Below are positions 44,985 through 50,583 of a stretch of DNA of 50,583 nt, in pieces. How positions within the stretch are numbered: position 1 is the first letter of the stretch; the number at the start of each line of letters is the position of its first letter. This DNA comes from Bacteroidota bacterium (GTDB taxonomy: Bacteria; Bacteroidota; Bacteroidia; Chitinophagales; Chitinophagaceae), in assembly GCA_028875875.1 (NCBI GenBank), contig JAGWUV010000033.1:1-50583 (forward strand), given 5' to 3'. Below the pieces are notes generated by a model. It saw only the letters and a list, made by a program, of their open reading frames with translations. It did no database searches and had not been told where the DNA came from. A program made the position numbers and the translations under genes.

Positions 44985-45458
44985 TCAACTGTGATGGTAT
45001 TTTTCATTTTTAAGAATGGTGCAGGCCCTGTAGAGTTGTTCTGCCAGCATTAGTCGCACCAGCATGTGCGGGAAAACCAATTTGGAAAAACTCAAGCTGA
45101 ATTGTGCTCTTTTCATAACTGCTTCATCTACACCAAATGCGCCGCCGATTAAGAAAATCAATCGTTTACTGCTTTCATTAGCACGTTGCTGGATGAAAGC
45201 TGCCAATTCGGGGGAAGACAGTTGCCTGCCTCTTTCATCGAGTAATACCAGATAATCTTCTTTTTGAAGGGATGATAAAATGCTTTCCGCTTCGGCCTTT
45301 TTCAGTTCTTTTTCAGATAAACCGGCTGCATTTTTCGGGGGTGGGATGATTTGCCAGGAAGCCTGGAAATATTTATTGAGCCGTTGTGTAAATTCCTGGA
45401 TGCCTTCCTGCACATATTTCTCATGAGATTTTCCTACAGACCACAGTTGAATTTTCAT
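44985..45458 (-). CDS. rlmH: 23S rRNA (pseudouridine-1915-N3)-methyltransferase RlmH
   Basis: A 157-residue SPOUT methyltransferase matching the usual RlmH length. The family features are KIQLWSVGKSHEKYVQEGI at the start, LDERGRQLSS, the SAM-knot FLIGGAFGVDE and the end MLVRLMLAEQLYRAC with KYHHS. It methylates pseudouridine in helix 69 of 23S rRNA. It lies 29 bp after the AraC gene and 21 bp before the rhomboid gene, so the three are probably co-transcribed. Confidence 0.97.
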   Translation of the reverse strand: MKIQLWSVGKSHEKYVQEGIQEFTQRLNKYFQASWQIIPPPKNAAGLSEKELKKAEAESILSSLQKEDYLVLLDERGRQLSSPELAAFIQQRANESSKRLIFLIGGAFGVDEAVMKRAQFSLSFSKLVFPHMLVRLMLAEQLYRACTILKNEKYHHS

Positions 45459-45487
45459 GCTTTAAAAATAAGTATTCCATCGTGCTT

Positions 45488-46348
45488 TTATAAATGAAGT
45501 TTTCGATGTTGTAAGGGTGTTTTACCTGTGATCTCTTTAAAATGCCTGTTGAAATTGGAGAAGTTATTGAAACCACTTTCGTAACAAACCTGGCTTACGC
45601 TTTTATCCGTTTCAGAAAGTAATTTACAAGCATGACCAATACGTACTTCCATTAAAAAGCGGGAGAAGGTTTTACGTGTTCTTAATTTAAAATACCGGCA
45701 AAAAGAGTGAGGGCTCATGTGCGCCAAAGCTGCTACTTCGTTGAGTTTTACCGGTCCGGAGAAATGAGTGAACAAGTATTGAAATATAGGATTCAGTCTT
45801 TCAGATTCTTTCTTCGAGTATGAATAAATATTCTTAGAAGCAATTGTATGTACTTCTTTTGAGTTGGCAATTGATTGCAATATTTGCAAGAGTAGTATTA
45901 TTCTTTCTGTTCCTTCAGCCTGTAACAGGAGCTGCATCTTTTCTCCAACCAGTTGCCTTGTTTTTTTGGTAACCCTAATGCCTTGCCGGGCTTTATCAAA
46001 TAGTTTGATAAGCGATTTGTTTTCGGGTAAAGAAAAAAAATGTTCACCAAACACATCGGGCATAAAATGGATAACGGTGGATTCGGCTTTAAGTTTCGAT
46101 CCTTTCTCAAAATATTTATCATCACATTTCCATAGATGCGGAAGGTTGGAGCCAACTAAGATCATATCACCGGGTTTGAAATGCTCAATGGCATCGCCGA
46201 TGAATTGCGTACCTGTGCCTTTATGAATATGCACCAGCTCCAGTTCAGGATGAAAATGCCATTCGCAAAAGAAATAAGGAACGGAGTCAATACGCACACT
46301 GAAGGATTGTTCAGGCTGGAAGGATATTTTTAAAAGTTTAGGCTTCAT
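45488..46348 (-). CDS. AraC-family transcriptional regulator with cupin sensor domain
   Basis: A 286-residue regulator. The N-terminal cupin-like domain (about 10-80) has FFCEWHFHPELELVHIHKG and FKPGDMILVGSNLPHLW. The C-terminal two helix-turn-helix AraC domain (about 190-286) shows VAALAHMSPHSFCRYFK and VCYESGFNNFSNFNRHFKEI with TGKTPLQHRK at the end. AraC proteins with this sensor usually respond to sugars; the ligand is unknown. It is divergent from the his operon, but nothing shows that it controls it. Confidence 0.93.
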   Translation of the reverse strand: MKPKLLKISFQPEQSFSVRIDSVPYFFCEWHFHPELELVHIHKGTGTQFIGDAIEHFKPGDMILVGSNLPHLWKCDDKYFEKGSKLKAESTVIHFMPDVFGEHFFSLPENKSLIKLFDKARQGIRVTKKTRQLVGEKMQLLLQAEGTERIILLLQILQSIANSKEVHTIASKNIYSYSKKESERLNPIFQYLFTHFSGPVKLNEVAALAHMSPHSFCRYFKLRTRKTFSRFLMEVRIGHACKLLSETDKSVSQVCYESGFNNFSNFNRHFKEITGKTPLQHRKLHL

Positions 46349-46488
46349 TCAAAGTGATACGAAATTAGCGGAAAAATAGAATCCGGAAGGCAGGAGAAGT
46401 GAGGATAGTATCAGCAGCATAGCGGAAAGCCAAAACCTGTAGATGAAAACAAGGGATGGTATGATTATGCAATGCGTTGAATAAAAAA

Positions 46489-46520
46489 TTTGTGTGTAAA
46501 TGATCCCAATGCTATTTTTG
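46489..46520 (+). promoter_or_regulatory. Promoter of the his operon
   Basis: TTTG (46489-46492) is followed after 20 bp by TATTTTTG (46513-46520), an exact Bacteroidota TTTG/TAnnTTTG promoter with the same 20-bp spacer as the arsR promoter. The expected start (near 46525) is only about 4-6 nt before the leader-peptide ATG, so the leader mRNA would be nearly leaderless. Confidence 0.75.
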
Positions 46521-46528
46521 CGCTGCAA

Positions 46529-46576
46529 ATGAAAAACAGAACAGTACATACACATCATCATCATTACTTGCCTTAA
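46529..46576 (+). CDS. hisL: His-operon leader peptide (15 aa, histidine-rich)
   Basis: The frame ATG 46529 to TAA 46576 reads MKNRTVHTHHHHYLP. Five of fifteen residues are histidine, six codons containing HTHHHH (46547-46564), all CAT. It lies 88 bp before hisG, directly downstream of the promoter, and its end overlaps the first stem of the attenuator. This is the classic design of a his leader peptide, where ribosome stalling at His codons senses charged tRNA-His. Confidence 0.88.
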   Translation: MKNRTVHTHHHHYLP

Positions 46577-46652
46577 GGTAAGCTGCTGGTGTTTTGTGCT
46601 GCATACGATAAAACATTGAAAGGCTTACCGGCATGGTAAGCCTTTCTTCATT
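46567..46652 (+). promoter_or_regulatory. His attenuator: mutually exclusive antiterminator and terminator stems
   Basis: Region 1 CTTGCC (46567-46572) can pair with region 2 GGTAAG (46577-46582; one G-U). Region 2 GGTAAGC (46577-46583) can instead pair with region 3 GCTTACC (46623-46629). Region 3, within AAAGGCTTACC (46619-46629), forms an 11-bp terminator with region 4 GGTAAGCCTTT (46635-46645), followed by CTTCATT. A ribosome stalled at the His codons would cover region 1 and free region 2 to pair with region 3 (read-through). A ribosome at the stop codon (46574-46576) would cover region 2 and allow the terminator. Weak points: the antiterminator is only 7-8 bp and the T tract is short. 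Confidence 0.8.
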
Positions 46653-46664
46653 AAAGCCAGAATT

Positions 46665-47519
46665 ATGAAATTAAAATTAGCCATTCAGAAAAGCGGAAGG
46701 CTGCACGACGATTCAATGAAATTGCTAAAGGAATGCGGTATCGATATTTCCAATGGCGTAAACAAGCTCAAAGCAGATGCCAGCAATTTTCCGCTGGAAG
46801 TTTTTTTCCTGCGTGATGATGATATTCCGCAATACGTTGAAGATGGCGTTGCCGATATTGGTTTCGTGGGAGAAAATGTGGTGTTTGAGAAAGACAAGAA
46901 AGTGGTGATAGAAGAGAAGCTGGGCTTTGGCAAATGTCGTTTATCCATTGCCGTTAGAAAAGGAGAGGAATATACCGGTGCAGCATTTTTGCAGGGTAAG
47001 AAAATAGCCACCAGTTATCCTGTACTGGTAGAAAAGTTCTTGCAAGAAAAAGGAGTGTCTGCAGAGATACATGAGATCAGTGGCAGCGTAGAAATAGCAC
47101 CGGGTATTGGTTTAGCAGATGCTATTTGTGATTTGGTAAGCAGCGGTTCAACTTTATTCATGAACGGTTTGAAAGAAACGGAGATCATCCTGCAATCACA
47201 GGCAGTACTTATTAAAGATGCAAAGATTACTCCTGAAAAACAGCAATTACTTAACAAGATCATCTTTCGCATACAATCAGTTAAAAAAGCGAAGAACAAT
47301 AAATATATCCTGCTGAATGCACCAAACAATAAATTAAACGAGATCATTAGTTTATTGCCCGGCATGAAAAGTCCTACTGTATTACCCTTGGCGGAAGAAG
47401 GTTGGAGCAGCGTACACAGTGTGTTAAGTGAAAACCAGTTTTGGGATATTATCGAAGGCTTAAAAGCTGCCGGAGCACAAGGTATTTTAGTGGTGCCTAT
47501 TGAAAAGATGATTATGTAA
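46665..47519 (+). CDS. hisG: ATP phosphoribosyltransferase, long form
   Basis: A 284-residue enzyme for the first step of histidine biosynthesis (PRPP plus ATP). The N-terminal catalytic part has LKLAIQKSGRLHDDSMKLL and the PRPP-site segment DLVSSGSTLFMNGLKE. The C-terminal ACT-like domain (about 210-284) ends GAQGILVVPIEKMI and is the histidine feedback site, so no separate HisZ is needed. It is the first structural gene after the attenuator and lies 26 bp before hisD. Confidence 0.96.
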   Translation: MKLKLAIQKSGRLHDDSMKLLKECGIDISNGVNKLKADASNFPLEVFFLRDDDIPQYVEDGVADIGFVGENVVFEKDKKVVIEEKLGFGKCRLSIAVRKGEEYTGAAFLQGKKIATSYPVLVEKFLQEKGVSAEIHEISGSVEIAPGIGLADAICDLVSSGSTLFMNGLKETEIILQSQAVLIKDAKITPEKQQLLNKIIFRIQSVKKAKNNKYILLNAPNNKLNEIISLLPGMKSPTVLPLAEEGWSSVHSVLSENQFWDIIEGLKAAGAQGILVVPIEKMIM

Positions 47520-47545
47520 TTAAGTGTTATGCTCAATTAATTTGT

Positions 47546-48838
47546 ATGAAAGTTTTTGAATACCCTGATAAAAGTTTGTGGTGGCAATTGCTGCAAAGGC
47601 CAACCTTCGATGCCTCTTCTTTGCAGCAAAGGGTGAAGGCTGTTTTGGATGATGTGAAGGAAAATGGTGATGAAGCTGTAATGCGTTACACGGAACAATT
47701 TGATAAGGTTTTATTAAAAGATTCAAGGTTTGATGAAGAAGAGGTGATTGAAGCAGAAGCGGCTTTGCCTGAAGAGTTGCGTGTAGCCATTCAAACAGCA
47801 GCGGAGAATATTGAACGATTCCACCTGAAGCAGGTAAGTGAGCCTGAGATCATTGAAACGATGCCCGGTGTACAATGCTGGCGTAAAAGTGTAGGCATTG
47901 AGAAAGTGGGTATTTATATTCCCGGGGGAACAGCTCCTTTGTTTTCTACAGTATTGATGCTGGGTATTCCTGCACGTATAGCAGGGTGTAAAAAAATAGT
48001 GATGTGTTCTCCACCCAATACTAATGGCAAATTACCACCTGCAATTGTGTATGCGGCCAAGCTGGTTGGCGTAACACATATTTATAAGATTGGTGGTGTA
48101 CAGGCAATTGCAGCGATGGCTTACGGTACTAAAACGGTTCCGCAGGTGTACAAAATATTTGGCCCGGGTAACCAGTATGTTACTTGTGCCAAGCAATTGG
48201 TACAACAAGAAGGTGTTTCGATTGATATGCCTGCCGGTCCGAGTGAAGTATGCGTTATGGCCGATGATTCAGCAGCGCCGGCATTTGTGGCGGCAGACCT
48301 TTTATCGCAGGCAGAACATGGGGCAGACAGCCAGGTGTTATTGGTAAGTAACAGTAGCCGGATGGTGGCTGCAGTTCAGGAAGAAGTGTATAAGCAACTG
48401 GAACAGTTACCACGAAAAGAAATAGCTGCCCAAGCATTGGAGAACAGTAAAGCAATTATTGTAAGGAATATGGAAGATGCCATCGAGTTGGTAAATGAGT
48501 ATGCGGCCGAGCATCTTATTATTTCCTGTAAGGATGATGAAACTATTGCTTTGCAGATCATCAATGCAGGTTCTATTTTCCTTGGTAATTATTCGCCAGA
48601 AAGTGTGGGTGATTATGCCAGTGGTACAAATCATACGTTACCCACCAATGGTTTTGCAAGGGCATACAGTGGGGTAAGTGTAGATAGTTTTGTGAAGAAG
48701 ATCACCTTTCAAAAACTTTCACAGCAAGGGTTGCAACAGATTGGAAAAACAGTAGAGCTTATGGCTGCTGCTGAAGGATTGGAGGCCCATAAAAATGCGG
48801 TGAGTGTTAGGTTGAAGAAGATAGAAGATAAGCGATAA
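47546..48838 (+). CDS. hisD: Histidinol dehydrogenase
   Basis: A 430-residue zinc enzyme that oxidises histidinol to histidine in two NAD-dependent steps. Motifs include VGIYIPGGTAPLFST, FGPGNQYVTCAKQLV, the zinc-site SQAEHGADSQ (Gln, His), the catalytic pair in EYAAEHLII (Glu-His), VGDYASGTNH (Asp) and LEAHKNAVSVR (His). The last residues (DKR and stop) fall inside a heptamer repeat tract. Downstream, hisC begins after about 147 bp. Confidence 0.97.
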   Translation: MKVFEYPDKSLWWQLLQRPTFDASSLQQRVKAVLDDVKENGDEAVMRYTEQFDKVLLKDSRFDEEEVIEAEAALPEELRVAIQTAAENIERFHLKQVSEPEIIETMPGVQCWRKSVGIEKVGIYIPGGTAPLFSTVLMLGIPARIAGCKKIVMCSPPNTNGKLPPAIVYAAKLVGVTHIYKIGGVQAIAAMAYGTKTVPQVYKIFGPGNQYVTCAKQLVQQEGVSIDMPAGPSEVCVMADDSAAPAFVAADLLSQAEHGADSQVLLVSNSSRMVAAVQEEVYKQLEQLPRKEIAAQALENSKAIIVRNMEDAIELVNEYAAEHLIISCKDDETIALQIINAGSIFLGNYSPESVGDYASGTNHTLPTNGFARAYSGVSVDSFVKKITFQKLSQQGLQQIGKTVELMAAAEGLEAHKNAVSVRLKKIEDKR

Positions 48839-48868
48839 GTTATAAGTGATGAGTTGTAAATGATAAGT
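48827..48868 (+). repeat. Heptamer repeat tract at the end of hisD
   Basis: Six consecutive 7-mers in register: GATAAGC, GATAAGT, TATAAGT, GATGAGT, TGTAAAT, GATAAGT. It begins four codons before the hisD stop, which falls within it, and runs into the gap before hisC. Confidence 0.65.
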
Positions 48869-48985
48869 TTAGGTTTTCACTTTTGATTTTGACTTGAATT
48901 GTATCTGCCGAATTTTTAACAGGAAGTACAAGAGTGCGACGCAACGAAGTTGAATAGAATTACTGCAACTGACAAACAAAAAATT

Positions 48986-50038
48986 ATGTTCTCAATTAAT
49001 AATTTACTCAGGGAAAACATTAAGAAGCTTACACCTTATTCATCTGCCCGTGATGAGTTTAGTGGTGAGGCAAAAGTATTTTTAGATGCGAATGAAAACA
49101 GTTTGGGATCGCCGCTTACCAAGTGGTATAACCGGTATCCCGATCCTTACCAGCATGGATTGAAGGAAGTGATATCAAAAGTGAAAGGTATTACGCATGA
49201 GCATATTTTTTTAGGCAATGGGAGTGACGAATGTATTGATCTTTTGTACCGTTGCTTTTGCAATCCCGGAAAAGACAATGTAATTGTTTGTCCGCCTACC
49301 TACGGCATGTACGAGGTAAGTGCCAATATTAATGATGTAGAGGTACGTAAAGCACCGTTGACTGATGATTTTCAGCTGGATTTAATTCACCTTGAAAACC
49401 TTGCCGATGCCAATACCAAGATCATCTGGTTATGTTCGCCCAATAATCCAACCGGTAATTCTTTGAACCGTTCGGATATTGAATATGTACTCAATAATTT
49501 CAATGGACTGGTGGTGGTAGATGAAGCATACATCAACTTTGCCAAACAAAGATCTTTTGTACAGGAACTGGCAGAATATCCCAATCTCGTTGTGATGCAA
49601 ACTTTCAGCAAAGCTTGGGGATTGGCTGCTTTGCGGTTAGGAATGGCCTTTGCCTCAACAGAGATCATAGGAGTGATGAATAAAGTAAAACCCCCTTATA
49701 ATATCAATCAGGCTACGCAAGATCTTGCCTTAAAGGCATTAGAAGAAGTAGGTCAAGTAAATGATATGATCCGTGAAATTGTTGCGATGCGTGATGCGTT
49801 GGCGGATGTATTCAGTCAAATACCTGCCGTACAAAAAGTATATCCTTCCGATGCTAATTTTTTATTAGTGAAAATAAAGCATGCCCGAAAGGCTTACGAA
49901 TTTTTATTAACAAAAGGAATTGTGGTGAGAGACAGGAGCAATGTGAAGTTATGTGATGATTGTTTGCGTATCACTATCGGAACGGAGCAGGAAAACACTT
50001 TGCTTGTAGAGGCCCTTATAGATTTTTCGAATAGCTAA
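48986..50038 (+). CDS. hisC: Histidinol-phosphate aminotransferase
   Basis: A 350-residue PLP aminotransferase for the imidazole-acetol phosphate to histidinol phosphate step. I choose ATG 48986 (MFSINNLLRENIKKLTPYSS, a typical HisC opening) over an in-frame TTG at 48950. DANENSLGSP, WLCSPNNPTGNSL and VVDEAYINFA are family motifs, and the PLP lysine is in FSKAWGLAALRLG. It is separated from hisD by about 147 bp and is not followed immediately by another his gene. Confidence 0.96.
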   Translation: MFSINNLLRENIKKLTPYSSARDEFSGEAKVFLDANENSLGSPLTKWYNRYPDPYQHGLKEVISKVKGITHEHIFLGNGSDECIDLLYRCFCNPGKDNVIVCPPTYGMYEVSANINDVEVRKAPLTDDFQLDLIHLENLADANTKIIWLCSPNNPTGNSLNRSDIEYVLNNFNGLVVVDEAYINFAKQRSFVQELAEYPNLVVMQTFSKAWGLAALRLGMAFASTEIIGVMNKVKPPYNINQATQDLALKALEEVGQVNDMIREIVAMRDALADVFSQIPAVQKVYPSDANFLLVKIKHARKAYEFLLTKGIVVRDRSNVKLCDDCLRITIGTEQENTLLVEALIDFSNS

Positions 50039-50095
50039 ACAAGAAGGAAAAAACCTTGTTAATGTGTTATCTTCATACCTAAAACTTGCTAAAAC

Positions 50096-50583
50096 ATGAA
50101 ACGCATTAGTGTATTAACTATTCTTTTATTCGGAATGATCAGTGTTGCCTGCGCAGGTAACAATGGCAACCTCCCGGCAATTTCTACAGATGCCGGAAAT
50201 GCTAACCTTACATTACCTAAAGGTTTTTCTGCTACAGTTGTAGCAGATGGTTATGGTAAAGTACGCCATATTGCCGTAACATCTACAGGTGGCGTGTATG
50301 TGAAGTTGAACAAATTATATAATGGCAAAGGCATTTTATATTTTAAGCCAAATGCAGCCGGAAAATTGGAAATGGTAAATTCTTTTGGCAATTATATCGG
50401 TACCGGCATTTATGTTAAGAACGGATACTTGTATGCATCTTCTGATGAAGAAGTGTTTCGTTACAAATTGAATGATAAAGAAGATGTAATCAACCCGGAT
50501 CAACCTGAAAAAATTGTTACCGGCTTATTAAACAGGCACCAGCATGAGTCAAAGTCTATTGTGCTGGATAATGAAGGTAACCT
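50096..50583 (+). CDS. PQQ-dependent sugar dehydrogenase-like (sorbosone dehydrogenase-type) lipoprotein, 5' part
   Basis: About 162 codons from ATG 50096 to the right edge; the gene continues outside. The lipobox SVAC indicates an exported lipoprotein. LPKGFSATVVADGYGKVRHIAV and GGVYVKLNKLYNGKGILYF resemble the first blades of the soluble PQQ sugar dehydrogenase/L-sorbosone dehydrogenase propeller. The catalytic part is not visible, so the enzyme assignment is provisional. It interrupts the his gene order after hisC. An AACAAG/CTTGTT stem (50038-50043 with 50055-50060) precedes it. Confidence 0.75.
   Translation, partial: MKRISVLTILLFGMISVACAGNNGNLPAISTDAGNANLTLPKGFSATVVADGYGKVRHIAVTSTGGVYVKLNKLYNGKGILYFKPNAAGKLEMVNSFGNYIGTGIYVKNGYLYASSDEEVFRYKLNDKEDVINPDQPEKIVTGLLNRHQHESKSIVLDNEGN

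Noticed and set aside
46349-46564. 71-codon minus-strand frame over the his leader and promoter
   Set aside because: It lies in regulatory DNA and has no protein character; its Met run is antisense to the His codons.
47015-47536. 173-codon minus-strand frame opposite hisG
   Set aside because: Antisense to a clear hisG; no family signature.
1-50583. CRISPR arrays, tRNA/rRNA genes, insertion sequences, prophage
   Set aside because: Looked for by eye on both strands; no regular 25-40 bp direct repeats with unique spacers, no cloverleaf-like sequence, no transposase or integrase motifs.

Overview
The window looks like a chromosome segment of an AT-rich member of the Bacteroidota, most likely from the Chitinophagales/Chitinophagaceae. 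The evidence is a SusC/SusD pair, a secreted protein with a type IX secretion (type B) C-terminal domain, near absence of Shine-Dalgarno sequences, promoters of the form TTTG-N20-TAnnTTTG, and many N-terminal signals ending in A-Q or lipobox-Cys. The genus is not determined. No tRNA, rRNA, insertion sequence or CRISPR array was seen.

Layout. (1) 1-20 kb, plus strand: a polysaccharide utilisation locus. It starts with the tail of a secreted or surface protein, then a FAS1 (fasciclin) lipoprotein, SusC and SusD, and a strong terminator. A catalytic block follows: CE12-type acetylesterase, PL22 oligogalacturonate lyase, GH106 rhamnosidase, GH97, GH2, an orphan signal-peptide stump, GH29 and a GH43-like enzyme. 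The enzyme set points to pectic rhamnogalacturonan with acetyl, galactosyl and fucosyl decorations. (2) 20-24.7 kb: an HXXEE membrane protein, a second GH43-like enzyme, and a likely operon of zinc alcohol dehydrogenase, SDR and cupin. (3) 24.7-29.5 kb, mostly minus strand: long non-coding stretches, a small outer-membrane barrel, an ArsR-AHSA1-RibD_C-69 aa protein operon with a very clear operator/promoter, and a secreted ABM-domain protein. (4) 29.5-39.1 kb, plus strand: a PAS-LuxR regulator, then a compact run of response regulator, histidine kinase, TolC, membrane-fusion lipoprotein, RND pump, PepSY-like protein and YVTN beta-propeller. (5) 39.3-46.3 kb: a T9SS cargo protein, glnS, tilS, rhomboid protease, rlmH and an AraC regulator. 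(6) 46.5-50.6 kb: his genes (hisG, hisD, hisC), then the start of a sorbosone dehydrogenase-like lipoprotein.

Most notable. A complete his attenuator precedes hisG: Bacteroidota promoter, 15-residue leader peptide with five histidines, and mutually exclusive hairpins. The ArsR operon carries a 44-bp nested dyad centred on its -7 box. A 36-codon signal-peptide remnant sits between GH2 and GH29. Degenerate 7-bp-period repeats occur at five intergenic sites, two of them beginning inside the last codons of a gene (PL22 and hisD).

All family assignments rest on reading motifs and overall protein character by eye; no database search was run.
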